64,000 bases of DNA from Bacillota bacterium (GCA_021787335.1 JAJYMC010000003.1:62001-126000), one strand, 5' to 3'. Positions 9,682-19,061 are shown, counted from the stretch's first letter. Notes: generated from the letters alone by a model not told the origin. Translations and numbers: made by a program.

Positions 9682-11883
9682 TTGGTGTCCATCGAAGACC
9701 TCGGCAAGAGGTGGAACCGTTTCTTCAACCAACGCCTGCTGCCGGATCCCGCCCAACGGCGCCTCGTCTGGGCGGTTGTCTTCTTTGTGCTCCTGACAGC
9801 CGTCATCGCCGGCTACTCGCGCCCGGAGAAGGTCTCGGTCCAGGCCGGACAGCCCGCCTCGCGGGACATCGACGCCCCGAAGACCATCATCAACCGGCCG
9901 GAGACCGATCGCCTGCGTCAGGAGCAGGCGGCGGCCGTCCCGGACGTCTACGAACTCAACCCGTCGGTGTCCAAGGCCGCCGCCGAAGACGTCTCCCGCT
10001 TCTTCGCCAAGGCCAAAGAGGTGCGAGCCGACGCCGCCCTGACCTATCAGCAGAAACTGGCCAAGCTCAAGGCCGAAAGTGGCGTGACCCTCGATGATGA
10101 GAGCCTTGCCCTGGCCCTGCGGGCCGGCCCGGCCGGACTTGCCAACCTCGAGACGTGGACGAGCGGGGTCGTCGGCCAGGTCATGCAAGGCAGCCTGCGG
10201 GCCGACACCATGGACGCCGCCAAGCAGCAGGTCGACGCCCAGGTGGCGGCCCTTCAGCTGACCTCGGCCGACCGCAACTTCGTCTCGGCCTTGACCAAGG
10301 CCACCGTCCGTCCCAACACGGTCCTCAACCAGGCGGCCACCCAGGCCCGGCGCCAGGAAGCGATGGACTCGGTCGAGCCGGTCAAGATCCTGAAAGGGCA
10401 GCGCATCGTGCGCGAGGGGGCCATCGTCACCCCCGCGGACGTCGCCATCCTGCAGGACCTGGGCCTCCTCCGGCAGGGCTTCGACCTTGCCTACTTCGCC
10501 GGCGCGGCGGCCATGGCCGCCATCCTCATCGCTGCCGTCGGTCTGTACCTGAGGGTCATGGCCCGTAAGGTCTACGACAACGAGCCGGCCCTGATCATGC
10601 TCGGGATCATCCTCGTCGTCACGGCCTTCCTGGCCGGCGCGGTCAACACCATCTCCGGTTACCTGGCCCCGGTGGCCTTCGGGACGATGCTCGTGGCCAT
10701 CCTCATCGACCGGCCGACGGCCATCGTCTTCGCCCTCATCCTGGCCATCGTCACCGGGCTGGTCAACGGCAACGACTTCCGCTTTGTCACCGTCGCCCTC
10801 CTGGGCGGCCTGGCCGGCGTCTTCTCGGTGGCCAGGGTCGGCCAGCGGTCCGACGTCATGCGGGCCGGCTTCCTGGTCGGCCTGGCCAACCTGTCGGGCA
10901 TCCTGGCCCTGTCCCTCATCGGGGCCCGCTCCCTGTACGAGGTCGAGACGTGGCGGACCTACCTGTGGGGGATGGTCAACGGCCTCGTCGCCTCCATCCT
11001 GGCCATCGGTTCGTTGCCCTTCTTCGAGAACTTCTTCGGCGTCATCACCTCGGTCAAGCTCCTCGAGATCTCCAACCCCGGCCAGCCGCTCCTTCAGAAG
11101 CTGCTGCTCGAGGCGCCGGGGACCTACCACCATAGCATCATGGTGGCCAACCTGGCCGAGGCGGCCACCGAGGCCATCGGCGGCGACCCGCTCCTGGCCC
11201 GCGTCGGCGCCTACTACCACGATGTCGGCAAGACCAAGCGGCCCTACTTCTTCATTGACAACCAGTTCGGCGTGGAGAACCCGCACGACAAGATCTCGCC
11301 CTCGCTCTCCACCCTCATCATCACCTCGCATGTCCGCGACGGTGTCGACCTGGCCCAGCAGTACCACCTGCCGCCGGCCATCATCGATATCGTCCGCCAG
11401 CACCACGGGACCTCGCTGGTGTCCTACTTCTTCTCCCGGGCGACCGAGAACGGCCGCGCCGAGGAGGTCGTCGAAGAGGACTTCCGCTACGAGGGCCCGC
11501 GCCCGCAGACCCGCGAGGGGGCCGTGGTGATGCTGGCCGACTCGGTCGAGGCGGCCGTCCGCTCGTTGTCCAAGCCCACCCCTGGCCGCATCGAGACGTT
11601 GGTCCGCAAGATCATCAAGGACCGCCTCGACGACGGGCAGTTGAACTCGTCCGACCTGACCCTGCGCGACCTCGACGCCATCGCCTCTTCGTTCGTCCGC
11701 GTCCTTTCCGGCATCTTCCACCCGCGCATCGAGTACCCCGACACCGTGCTGGCCGAGCTCCGCAAGGAGACCAGGAATGGCAAGAACGGCCGGGAAAACG
11801 GGAAGGATAGCGGGAAGGAAGTCCAGAACGGGGCCGACCATACGAACGGGGAGAGTGACGCCAATGGCCGTACTGATAAGTAA
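9682..11883 (+). CDS. pgpH: HD family c-di-AMP phosphodiesterase (PgpH/YqfF, 7TM-HD)
   Basis: 733-aa membrane protein. One N-terminal membrane segment is followed by an extracytoplasmic 7TM-HD extracellular domain (about 45-265), a seven-helix membrane region (about 268-460) and a cytoplasmic HD domain. The HD residues are visible in TYHHSIMVANLAEAA (His483/484) and AYYHDVGKTKRPYF (His513-Asp514). Homologues hydrolyse the second messenger c-di-AMP. The start is TTG at 9682 (or GTG at 9685), 5 bases after the phoH stop. The C terminus is a polar Asn/Gly/Lys-rich tail that overlaps ybeY by 20 bases. Confidence 0.93.
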   Translation: MVSIEDLGKRWNRFFNQRLLPDPAQRRLVWAVVFFVLLTAVIAGYSRPEKVSVQAGQPASRDIDAPKTIINRPETDRLRQEQAAAVPDVYELNPSVSKAAAEDVSRFFAKAKEVRADAALTYQQKLAKLKAESGVTLDDESLALALRAGPAGLANLETWTSGVVGQVMQGSLRADTMDAAKQQVDAQVAALQLTSADRNFVSALTKATVRPNTVLNQAATQARRQEAMDSVEPVKILKGQRIVREGAIVTPADVAILQDLGLLRQGFDLAYFAGAAAMAAILIAAVGLYLRVMARKVYDNEPALIMLGIILVVTAFLAGAVNTISGYLAPVAFGTMLVAILIDRPTAIVFALILAIVTGLVNGNDFRFVTVALLGGLAGVFSVARVGQRSDVMRAGFLVGLANLSGILALSLIGARSLYEVETWRTYLWGMVNGLVASILAIGSLPFFENFFGVITSVKLLEISNPGQPLLQKLLLEAPGTYHHSIMVANLAEAATEAIGGDPLLARVGAYYHDVGKTKRPYFFIDNQFGVENPHDKISPSLSTLIITSHVRDGVDLAQQYHLPPAIIDIVRQHHGTSLVSYFFSRATENGRAEEVVEEDFRYEGPRPQTREGAVVMLADSVEAAVRSLSKPTPGRIETLVRKIIKDRLDDGQLNSSDLTLRDLDAIASSFVRVLSGIFHPRIEYPDTVLAELRKETRNGKNGRENGKDSGKEVQNGADHTNGESDANGRTDK

Positions 11884-12325
11884 CATCCAGGATAAGGTGC
11901 CGGTCGACGAACGCCTGGAGGACCTCGTCCGCCGGACGGTCGAGGCCGGGCTGGCCGAGGAACTTTCGCCGGCCGCCCGCGACCGCGCCGAGGTCAGCGT
12001 GGCCCTGGTCGATGACGACCACATCCATGAGCTGAACCGGAAGTATCGCGACACCGATTGCGCGACCGACGTCCTGTCCTTCGCCATGCTGGAAGGGATC
12101 GACGGCGAGGAGGGCCCGCTCCTTCTGGGCGACATCGTCGTCTCCCTCGAACGGGCCAAGCAGCAAGCCGAAGACTACGGGCACGGCTTTGAGCGTGAAG
12201 TCGCCTTCCTGACCCTGCACGGACTGTTCCATCTCCTGGGCCACGACCACGAGACCTCCGAACGGGAGGCCGAGATGAATGGACGACAGGAGACCATCCT
12301 CGCGAAGCTCGGATTACCGCGCTGA
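11864..12325 (+). CDS. ybeY: Endoribonuclease YbeY / rRNA maturation factor
   Basis: 153-aa UPF0054 metalloprotein. The zinc motif HGLFHLLGHDHE is at about 119-130 and DTDCATDVLSFAM is upstream, both diagnostic. It acts in 16S rRNA 3' maturation and ribosome quality control. ATG at 11864 lies inside the end of pgpH, implying translational coupling. In this block it sits downstream of phoH as usual. Confidence 0.96.
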   Translation: MAVLISNIQDKVPVDERLEDLVRRTVEAGLAEELSPAARDRAEVSVALVDDDHIHELNRKYRDTDCATDVLSFAMLEGIDGEEGPLLLGDIVVSLERAKQQAEDYGHGFEREVAFLTLHGLFHLLGHDHETSEREAEMNGRQETILAKLGLPR

Positions 12326-12833
12326 CCCAGGCATAGATTCATCCCGGGAGAGGGACCGGCGGCACGCGCCGTTCCTGCGCTCCCTGAGTTGGGCCGCCTC
12401 CGGCGTGGCTGAGGCCACCAGGCGCGAACGCAACCTCCGCATCCACTGGACGGTTGCCTACCTGGTCCTTGCCGCCGGGCTTTTTTTGGACTTCCTCATC
12501 AGCGACTGGCTGTGGGTGACCCTGGCCATCTCCCTGGTGGTCATGGCCGAACTCATCAACACGGCCGTCGAAGCGGCGGTGGACTTCGCCGGGACCCGGC
12601 CCGATCCCGCGGCCAGGTTGGCCAAGGACGCCGCGGCCGGGGCCGTGCTGGTGGCCTCCTTCTTCTCCCTGATCGTCGCCGGGCTGGTCATCGGGGCCAG
12701 GAACCCGGACCCCTCACTCTTTTTTTACCGGGCCGCCGGGCGGCCCTGGTTGGCTACCGTCCTGGCCGTCGGCTTGGTGGGCATGGTCATCTGGGCCTGC
12801 CGCGGTGGCGGCGGGGATGGGAAAAAATGTTAG
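12279..12833 (+). CDS. dgkA: Diacylglycerol/undecaprenol kinase
   Basis: 184-aa DgkA-family membrane kinase. The family signatures RRERNLRIHW and VMAELINTAVEAAVDF are present. Three transmembrane helices form the usual core, and a fourth follows after RNPDPSLFFYRA, making the protein longer than typical 120-130-aa members. In Gram-positives the substrate is usually undecaprenol. The start is ATG at 12279, the only standard start before the conserved FLRSLSW segment. GGGAGG lies 9 bases upstream, and it overlaps ybeY by 47 bases. Confidence 0.9.
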   Translation: MDDRRPSSRSSDYRADPGIDSSRERDRRHAPFLRSLSWAASGVAEATRRERNLRIHWTVAYLVLAAGLFLDFLISDWLWVTLAISLVVMAELINTAVEAAVDFAGTRPDPAARLAKDAAAGAVLVASFFSLIVAGLVIGARNPDPSLFFYRAAGRPWLATVLAVGLVGMVIWACRGGGGDGKKC

Positions 12834-12857
12834 GCACGGAAGGGGAGAGTCCGTCCG

Positions 12858-13508
12858 ATGTGGAAGAGACTGCGTAACTATTTCCTCGCCGGGGTCATCG
12901 TCCTTTTGCCGGTCATCGGGACGTTCTACGTCCTGCGCGCGGTCTTCTCGTTTCTGAACGGTCTGACCGGCGGTATCGTCAAGAACGTGAGGTTCTTCGG
13001 GTACCCAACCCCGGGCCTGGGCGTCCTTCTGACCCTGGCTGTGGTCCTCTTGGTCGGCCTCCTGGCCAATATCTGGCTCGGCCGGCGGCTTCTGAGCTGG
13101 GCCGAGTCGTTGTTCCTACGGACCCCGCTGGTGCGGGGGGTCTACGGGACGATCAAGCAGATCGTCGACGCCTTCACGAAGTCCAACCAGACCGCCTTCA
13201 AGCGGGTGGTCATGGTCGAGTGGCCGCGCCAGGGGATGTACACGGTGGCCTTCGTCACCGGCGAGACCCGGCGACCGCAGAACGGCGCCGCCGCCGGGGC
13301 GGGCGGCGGTGGGAACGGCGGGAAGTTCGTCAACGTCTTCGTGGCCACCACCCCCAACCCGACGTCCGGCTTCCTGATGCTCGTCCCCGAGGACCAGGTC
13401 ATCCCGACCGACCTCTCCGTCGAGGATGGCATGAAGATGGTCATCTCCGGCGGGGTCATCTCGCCCGGGCCGCGCCGGTCCCAGAATCACCCGACCGACG
13501 TCAGCTGA
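12858..13508 (+). CDS. DUF502 family membrane protein
   Basis: 216-aa protein with two N-terminal membrane segments (FLAGVIVLLPVIGTFYVLRA and LGVLLTLAVVLLVGLLANIW). They are followed by the family motif RTPLVRGVYGTIKQIVDAF and a soluble beta domain with PNPTSGFLMLVPEDQVIPTD. The function is unknown. A Gly/Ala-rich insertion (about 142-151) interrupts the soluble domain. It sits inside the dgkA-cdd interval and probably belongs to the same operon. Confidence 0.88.
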   Translation: MWKRLRNYFLAGVIVLLPVIGTFYVLRAVFSFLNGLTGGIVKNVRFFGYPTPGLGVLLTLAVVLLVGLLANIWLGRRLLSWAESLFLRTPLVRGVYGTIKQIVDAFTKSNQTAFKRVVMVEWPRQGMYTVAFVTGETRRPQNGAAAGAGGGGNGGKFVNVFVATTPNPTSGFLMLVPEDQVIPTDLSVEDGMKMVISGGVISPGPRRSQNHPTDVS

Positions 13509-13544
13509 GTCCACATCCCTATCCCCTGGAGGACAACTTCACCT

Positions 13545-14591
13545 ATGCCCCGTTTCTCGCGTCGCTTCGCCTGGTATCTGATCGCCATCTTCGCCGTCTC
13601 GGTGGCCCTGGGAGGGGCCGCCGCGTATCGCCTGCGGCTGGCCCGGCGCCCGCCGCCGCCCCCGCCTGAGCCGCCGAAGTTCTACTCGCCGCTCACCGGC
13701 GAGCTGACCACCGAGGACTTGACGAAACATCGGCCGGTGGCGGTGATGATCGACAACCACCCCGACGCCCGTCCGCAGTCCGGCCTCGACCAGGCGAGCC
13801 TGGTCTACGAGGTCCTGGCCGAGGGCGGCATCACCCGCTACATGGCCGTCTACCTGGACAAGGCCGTGCCCGAGGTGGGGCCGGTGCGGAGCGCCCGTGA
13901 CTACTTCCTCGACCTGGCCATGGAGCTGGACGCCATCTACGTCCACTGCGGCCAGAGTCCAGAGGCCGAAGTGCAGATCCCGAAACTGGGGATCAACGAC
14001 CTCAACCTCGAGTTCAGCGTCCCGTTCAGTTACTCGTGGCGGACCACCGACCGCCGAGCGCCCCACAACCTCTACACGAGTTACGATAAGCTGATAGGGG
14101 CGGCCGCGGAGAAGAAGTACCGGACGGTCATCAACGGGGAACCGCGCCAGCTCTTCAAGCGCGACGCGGCCCTGGCCCCGTCGGGCGCGCCGGCGACCGA
14201 GGTGACCATCCCGTACCCCAAGGGTTACGAGGGTTACGTCGTCTCGTGGAAGTACGACACCGCCACCGGGCTCTACTCGCGGTTCGTCAAGGGCCAGCCG
14301 TACCTGGACAAACCCAGCGGCAAGCAGCTGGTCACGCCGAACATCATCGTCCAGTATGTCCGGTCCGAGGCCATCCCCAAGGACCCCAAGCTCCGCATCA
14401 ACGTCTATTTCGTCGGTGAGGGCCGGGCCCAGCTCATCGTCAAGGGCGTGGCCATCGAGGCCACGTGGAAGAAGGCCTCGCGGGAGGCTCCCACCGTCTT
14501 CACCGACAGTCAGGGCAACCCGCTGGTCCTCGTGCCCGGCCAGACCTGGATCGAAGTCGTGCCCCTGGAAACGAAGGTGGACACGAAGTGA
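13545..14591 (+). CDS. DUF3048 domain-containing protein (YerB-like)
   Basis: 348-aa protein with one N-terminal membrane anchor (FAWYLIAIFAVSVALGGAAA), a short Pro-rich spacer and a DUF3048 region. Recognisable motifs are RPVAVMIDNHPDARPQSGLD, EGGITRYMAVYLD and RRAPHNLYTSYDKL. No lipobox cysteine is seen, unlike the lipoprotein YerB of Bacillus. It is presumably exposed outside the membrane; the role is unknown. Its last codon overlaps the cdd start (GTGA), so the two are translationally coupled. Confidence 0.85.
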   Translation: MPRFSRRFAWYLIAIFAVSVALGGAAAYRLRLARRPPPPPPEPPKFYSPLTGELTTEDLTKHRPVAVMIDNHPDARPQSGLDQASLVYEVLAEGGITRYMAVYLDKAVPEVGPVRSARDYFLDLAMELDAIYVHCGQSPEAEVQIPKLGINDLNLEFSVPFSYSWRTTDRRAPHNLYTSYDKLIGAAAEKKYRTVINGEPRQLFKRDAALAPSGAPATEVTIPYPKGYEGYVVSWKYDTATGLYSRFVKGQPYLDKPSGKQLVTPNIIVQYVRSEAIPKDPKLRINVYFVGEGRAQLIVKGVAIEATWKKASREAPTVFTDSQGNPLVLVPGQTWIEVVPLETKVDTK

Positions 14592-15028
14592 GCGCCGTCC
14601 AGAGACTGCGCGCCGAACAGCTCGAACCGGCCGACCGCCGGCTCTTGGACACGGCCGCCGACTACCGGGGCCGGGCCTACACGCCCTATTCGAACTATCA
14701 GGTCGGGGCGGCCCTGCGGACGCCCGAAGGCAAGACCTACGGAGGGTGCAACATCGAGAACGCCGCTTATGGTCCGACCAACTGCGCCGAGCGGACGGCC
14801 GTCTTCAAGGCCGTCTCCGAGGGCGACCGCCGCTTCTCGGCCATCGCCGTCGTCGGTGGGGGGGCGGGGTTCCCATACCCCTGCGGAGTCTGCCGGCAGG
14901 TGCTATCCGAGTTCGCCAGGCCCGACCTCCGCGTCATCATGGCCAACCTCGACACCGGAGAAGCCGTCATCGCCACTCTCGCCGACCTGCTGCCCTTCTC
15001 GTTCGCGCTCGAGAAGGGGGGTCTTTGA
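14588..15028 (+). CDS. cdd: Cytidine deaminase
   Basis: 146-aa zinc hydrolase converting cytidine/deoxycytidine to uridine/deoxyuridine. The catalytic motif CNIENAAYGPTNCAERTAVF and the zinc ligands PCGVCRQVL are intact. GTG at 14588 is taken because it overlaps the preceding stop and because upstream in-frame sequence lies within DUF3048. Together with deoC further on it points to nucleoside salvage. cdd-era is the usual Firmicutes order. Confidence 0.96.
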   Translation: MSAVQRLRAEQLEPADRRLLDTAADYRGRAYTPYSNYQVGAALRTPEGKTYGGCNIENAAYGPTNCAERTAVFKAVSEGDRRFSAIAVVGGGAGFPYPCGVCRQVLSEFARPDLRVIMANLDTGEAVIATLADLLPFSFALEKGGL

Positions 15029-15030
15029 CC

Positions 15031-15951
15031 TTGTCTGAAGAACAGACGGCAACGCCGTTCCGCTCGGGCTTCGCCGCCCTCATCGGCCGGCCCAACGTCG
15101 GCAAGTCGACCCTCCTCAACCGGATGTCCGGCCAGAAGCTGGCCATCGTCTCGGACAAGCCGCAGACGACGAGGAACAAGATCCTCTCGGTCCTCACCGG
15201 CGACGACTATCAGGTCATCTTCCTCGACACCCCGGGCATCCACAAGCCGCGCCACAAGCTCGGCGAGTACATGGTCAACCTGGCCCAGCGGACGCTGAGC
15301 GAGGTCGACCTGATCGTCCACGTCGTCGAGGCCCAGGCCGAGATCGGCCCGGGCGACCAGCTCATCGCCCGCAAGCTGAGCGAGGTCAAGACCCCGACCG
15401 TCCTCGCGGTCAACAAGATCGACCTCGTCGGCCGCGACGGCGTCGACCGGGTCGTCGGCGCCTACGCGCGCCTGCACGACTACGCGGCGGTCGTCCCCAT
15501 CTCGGCGGCCACCGGCGAGGCCCTCGACGTCCTCCTGCGGGAGATCATCGACCACCTGGAACCGGGCCCGAAGTTCTACCCCGAGGACACCGTCACCGAC
15601 CAGCCGGAGCGGTTCATCGCCGCCGAACTCGTCCGCGAGCAGATCCTGCGGCTGACCCGCGAGGAGGTCCCGCACTCGGTGGCCGTCGTCGTCGAGGAGA
15701 TGTCGCCGCGGCCCAACAACCTGGTCTACGTCAAGGCCATCATCTTCGTCGAGCGGGATTCGCAGAAGGGCATCATCATCGGCGAGGGCGGGCGGATGCT
15801 CAAGGAGATTGGCAAGGAAGCCCGCGCCGAGGTCGAGGGCCTCCTCGGCTCGCCGGTGTACCTGGATCTGTGGGTGAAGGTCAACAAGGACTGGCGGAAC
15901 AGCCCGGAAGTCCTGCGCCTGCTGGGTTACTCCGAACAGAGCGGCCGCTGA
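15031..15951 (+). CDS. era: GTPase Era
   Basis: 306-aa GTPase acting in 16S rRNA processing and 30S assembly. G1 GRPNVGKSTLLNR, G3 DTPGIHKPRHKLG and G4 NKID are visible. The C-terminal KH domain holds GIIIGEGGRMLKEIGKEAR and PVYLDLWVKVNKDWR. TTG at 15031 has AAGGGGGG nine bases upstream; TTG at 15025 is only 3 bases from it and is less likely. The frame is open far upstream over cdd, which is not coding. Confidence 0.96.
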   Translation: MSEEQTATPFRSGFAALIGRPNVGKSTLLNRMSGQKLAIVSDKPQTTRNKILSVLTGDDYQVIFLDTPGIHKPRHKLGEYMVNLAQRTLSEVDLIVHVVEAQAEIGPGDQLIARKLSEVKTPTVLAVNKIDLVGRDGVDRVVGAYARLHDYAAVVPISAATGEALDVLLREIIDHLEPGPKFYPEDTVTDQPERFIAAELVREQILRLTREEVPHSVAVVVEEMSPRPNNLVYVKAIIFVERDSQKGIIIGEGGRMLKEIGKEARAEVEGLLGSPVYLDLWVKVNKDWRNSPEVLRLLGYSEQSGR

Positions 15952-15993
15952 AGGCCGCCGCATAGAGAAGACCGATGGGGGAGGAGACCATTC

Positions 15994-16734
15994 ATGCTTA
16001 GCCGGAAAGCCCTGGCCGGGATGATCGACCACACGCTCCTGAAGCCCGTGGCCATGCCGCGGGACATCCTCGCCCTGTGCGAGGAGGCCAAGGAGAACGC
16101 CTTCATCTCGGTCTGTATCAACTCGTGCCACGTCCCGTTGGCCGCGTCCAACCTCGACGGCTCGGGGGTCAAGGTCTGCACGGTCGTCGGCTTCCCCCTG
16201 GGGGCGGCGTCCACGGCCGCCAAGGCGGCCGAGGCGGCTGAGGCCGTGTCGGCCGGGGCGACCGAGGTCGACATGGTCGTCAATGTTGGGCTGCTCAGGG
16301 GCGGCCGCGACGACCTCGTCGAGAAGGACATCCGGGCGGTCGTCGAGGCCAGCCGGGAGGCTTTCGCCAAGCGCGCCGCGGGCGCGCCGGCGGGCCCCGC
16401 GGCCAAGCCGGCCCAGGCCGGGGCGAAGGTCGTCGTCAAGGTCATCATCGAGGCCTGCTTCCTTTCTGACGAGGAGAAGGTGCGGGCTTGTCAGGCCGCC
16501 GTCCGGGCGGGGGCCGACTTCGTCAAGACCTCGACCGGCTTCGGTTCGGGCGGGGCCACCGTCGAGGACGTCAAGCTGATGCGGCAGACGGTCGGGCCGA
16601 CCATCGGGGTCAAGGCTGCCGGCGGCATCCGCACGCTGAAGGACGCCCAGACGATGATCGAGGCCGGGGCTACCCGTATCGGCGCCAGCGCCGGCGCGGC
16701 CATCCTCAAGGAGTTGGATAGTGTCCCTCTATAA
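15994..16734 (+). CDS. deoC: Deoxyribose-phosphate aldolase
   Basis: 246-aa class I aldolase cleaving 2-deoxyribose-5-phosphate to glyceraldehyde-3-phosphate and acetaldehyde. The Schiff-base lysine is Lys178 in [10 protein letters not shown] and the second lysine is Lys207 in GVKAAGGIR. An Ala/Pro/Gly-rich insertion of about 20 residues (about 127-146) precedes the strand [12 protein letters not shown], where the family has only a short loop. ATG at 15994 lies behind GGGGGAGGAG. It overlaps recO by 14 bases. Confidence 0.94.
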   Translation: MLSRKALAGMIDHTLLKPVAMPRDILALCEEAKENAFISVCINSCHVPLAASNLDGSGVKVCTVVGFPLGAASTAAKAAEAAEAVSAGATEVDMVVNVGLLRGGRDDLVEKDIRAVVEASREAFAKRAAGAPAGPAAKPAQAGAKVVVKVIIEACFLSDEEKVRACQAAVRAGADFVKTSTGFGSGGATVEDVKLMRQTVGPTIGVKAAGGIRTLKDAQTMIEAGATRIGASAGAAILKELDSVPL

Positions 16735-17512
16735 GACCGAAGGCATCGTCCTCCGGGCCCGCAACCTGGGCGAGGCCGACAAGTCCCTGACCATCTACAC
16801 CCGTGAGGAAGGCAAGGTCCAGGCAGCCGCGGCGGGGGCACGACGCTCCCGGAGCCCGCTGGCCGCCGCGACCCAACCGTTCACCCATGGGTTCATGCTT
16901 TGTTTCCGGGGCCGCGGCCTCGATCGCCTGAGCCAGTTCGAGATCCGCGAGCCCTTCGCCGGCCTCCGCGAGGACCTCGCCAAGTCGGCCTACGCGACCT
17001 ACTTCGTCGAGCTGACCGACGAGTTCACCCGGGAGAGGGACCGCAACCCGGACCTCTTCCTGCTCCTCCTGGCCGCCCAGCACATCCTCCAGGCGGGGAG
17101 CGACCCGGAGGTCACGGCGCGCCTCTATGAGCTGCGCCTGCTGTCCCTGGCCGGCCTGCGGCCCGAGCTGAACCGGTGCGCGGGCTGCGGGAAGACGGTG
17201 GCGCCAGCCGAGGGGCGCGGCGGAGTGGCCGAGGGGCGAGCCGAAGGCGGCTGGAACCTCGGCGGGTTCTCGGTCGCCGCCGGCGGGGTGCTCTGCCCCG
17301 ATTGCGCGGGCACGGACGAGACGGCCATCTCCGTCCCGCCGGGGGCCATCGAGTCGGCCCGCTTCCTGCTCACGGCCGACCTCCGCAAGGCCGCCGCCCT
17401 GAAGCTCTCGGCCCCGGTGGCCAGGGCCCTCGAGGATATGCTCAGCGCCTACATCCTGCACCATTTGGAGAAACCCCTGAAATCCCTGAGTTTCCTGCGC
17501 GAGGTGCGTTGA
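16721..17512 (+). CDS. recO: DNA repair protein RecO
   Basis: 263-aa RecF-pathway mediator that anneals ssDNA and loads RecA with RecR. The N-terminal OB fold begins [19 protein letters not shown] helical region follows, and a zinc site has CAGCG and CPDC separated by about 50 residues. A Gly/Glu-rich stretch interrupts the zinc domain. The start is GTG at 16721 inside the end of deoC. It is the usual neighbour of era and glyQ in this cluster. Confidence 0.93.
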   Translation: MSLYKTEGIVLRARNLGEADKSLTIYTREEGKVQAAAAGARRSRSPLAAATQPFTHGFMLCFRGRGLDRLSQFEIREPFAGLREDLAKSAYATYFVELTDEFTRERDRNPDLFLLLLAAQHILQAGSDPEVTARLYELRLLSLAGLRPELNRCAGCGKTVAPAEGRGGVAEGRAEGGWNLGGFSVAAGGVLCPDCAGTDETAISVPPGAIESARFLLTADLRKAAALKLSAPVARALEDMLSAYILHHLEKPLKSLSFLREVR

Positions 17513-17532
17513 GCCGGGCCAGAGCCCGGCTC
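17511..17532 (+). terminator. Hairpin at the recO stop codon
   Basis: 9-bp perfect stem GAGCCGGGC/GCCCGGCTC with a 4-base loop, starting within the recO stop codon. Only ATTCTGT follows, so termination may be weak. Confidence 0.5.
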
Positions 17533-17557
17533 ATTCTGTCAACTATTGGCACAGCCC

Positions 17558-17605
17558 AACCCCCTCCCATAGACTATAGCGCGCCCTACGCGCGGAGGGG
17601 GTTTT
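17558..17605 (+). promoter_or_regulatory. Hairpin overlapping the murT Shine-Dalgarno
   Basis: CCCCCTCC (17560-17567) can pair with GGAGGGGG (17594-17601), followed by TTTT. The loop contains a second small GCGC pairing. The right arm is also the only SD for murT, 10 bases before its TTG. It could be a weak terminator or a translation-control stem. Confidence 0.5.
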
Positions 17606-17611
17606 CGCGCT

Positions 17612-19012
17612 TTGAGCCGCTATGGTCTGCGGGGCCGGTTGGCCCTGACCGCCGCCAAGCTCTCCTTCTACACCAGCCGGGCCGTCGGCCGGGGGGGTTC
17701 CAACCTGCCCGGCAAGGTCGCCCTGACCATCGCCCCGGGGCTGCTCAAGACCCTGGCCACCAGCGTCAAGCGGGGGACCATCCTGGTCACCGGGACCAAC
17801 GGCAAGACGACCACCGCCCGGATGCTGGTCTCCATCCTCAGGACCGCGGGCTACCGGGTGGTCCACAACCCGTCCGGGGCCAATCTTCGCTACGGCGTGG
17901 CCGCCGCCTTCATCAACGCCTCGGACTACTGGGGCCGGATCAAGGCCGGCTACGCCGTCTTCGAGGTCGATGAGGGCTGGCTGCCGCTGGTCGTCGGCGA
18001 CCTCCGCTGCACCGGCCTCGTGGTCACCAACTTCTCCCGCGACCAGGTCGACCGCTACGGCCAGATCGAGGCCGTCGTCCAGAAGGTCGGGCGCGGTCTG
18101 GCCTCCATCCCCAACGGCTTTTGTGTCCTCAACGCCGATGACCCGCTGGTGGCCAGCCTCGACTCGCACTCCGGCAAGGTCGTCCGCTTCTTCGGGGCCG
18201 AGAACGGGTTCAAAGAACTTCGGACCGAGGGCCACCTCAGCGAGGGACGTCGTTGCCCGCGCTGCGGCTCCCGGCTCGAGTACAAGGTCGAGTACTTCGC
18301 CCACGCCGGCATCTACCACTGTCCGGGGTGCGAATACAAGCGCCCGGAGGCGTCGGTCATCCTCCGCAAGTACAAGGCCCGCGGGGCCGAGGGGTCGGTC
18401 CTCGGCATCCAGATCGGCGGGGCCATGGAACAGTTCAGGATCCCCTTCCCGGGCCTCTTCAACGCCTACAACGCCCTGGCCGCCCTGAGCGCCGGTCTGT
18501 GCCTCGGGGTCGACCTGCGGCACATCCGCCGGGGCCTGGAACGCTGCCGCCCAGCCTTCGGCCGCGGTGAGGTGGTCCGGGTCCGCGGGCGCAAGGTCTT
18601 CATCGGCATGGTCAAGAACCCCGTCGGCTGCAACGAGATGATAAAGACCATCGTCGGTCACCCGCAGCCGAAGTCGCTGTTGGTGGCGATGAACGACCCC
18701 CTGGTGCGCGGGATCGACGTCGGCTGGATCTGGGATGTCGGCTTCGAGACCCTCTTTGAGGGGCCCGATCACTTCGACCGGGCCATCGTCTCCGGGACCT
18801 GGGCCGACGACCTGGCCGTGCGGCTCAAGTACGCCTCGCCCGACGGGCCGCCCATCCGCCGCGTCCCCGACTATCGCCAGGCCATCGAGACGGCCCTGGC
18901 CACCACGCCGCCGGGCGCCTTCATCTTCGCCCTCTGCAACTACACTGGGATGATGACCATCCGCCAGGCGCTCTACAAGATGGGGCATCTGCCGCGGGTG
19001 TGGATGACGTAA
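17612..19012 (+). CDS. murT: MurT-like Mur ligase family protein (lipid II isoglutaminyl synthase subunit)
   Basis: 466-aa Mur-ligase homologue. The ATP motif ILVTGTNGKTTTARML is at about 57-72 and TNFSRDQVDRYG in the centre. An inserted four-Cys zinc ribbon (RRCPRCGSRLEY and YHCPGCEYKRP) and a C-terminal DUF1727 region (FIGMVKNPVGCNEMIKTI) match MurT. With the glutaminase GatD, MurT amidates D-Glu of lipid II. No gatD lies next to it: a T-box and glyQ follow directly, and the preceding gene is recO. The start is TTG at 17612 behind GGAGGGGG. Confidence 0.9.
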   Translation: MSRYGLRGRLALTAAKLSFYTSRAVGRGGSNLPGKVALTIAPGLLKTLATSVKRGTILVTGTNGKTTTARMLVSILRTAGYRVVHNPSGANLRYGVAAAFINASDYWGRIKAGYAVFEVDEGWLPLVVGDLRCTGLVVTNFSRDQVDRYGQIEAVVQKVGRGLASIPNGFCVLNADDPLVASLDSHSGKVVRFFGAENGFKELRTEGHLSEGRRCPRCGSRLEYKVEYFAHAGIYHCPGCEYKRPEASVILRKYKARGAEGSVLGIQIGGAMEQFRIPFPGLFNAYNALAALSAGLCLGVDLRHIRRGLERCRPAFGRGEVVRVRGRKVFIGMVKNPVGCNEMIKTIVGHPQPKSLLVAMNDPLVRGIDVGWIWDVGFETLFEGPDHFDRAIVSGTWADDLAVRLKYASPDGPPIRRVPDYRQAIETALATTPPGAFIFALCNYTGMMTIRQALYKMGHLPRVWMT

Positions 19013-19061
19013 CGCGAAGGGCGTGACTCGACGCGGGTGACATACGGCGGGCCACGCTTCT

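Noticed and set aside
14356-15030. Upstream extension of the era frame over cdd and DUF3048
   Set aside because: The extension is Arg/Pro/Ser-rich shadow sequence; Era's conserved N terminus begins just after TTG 15031, which has a proper SD.
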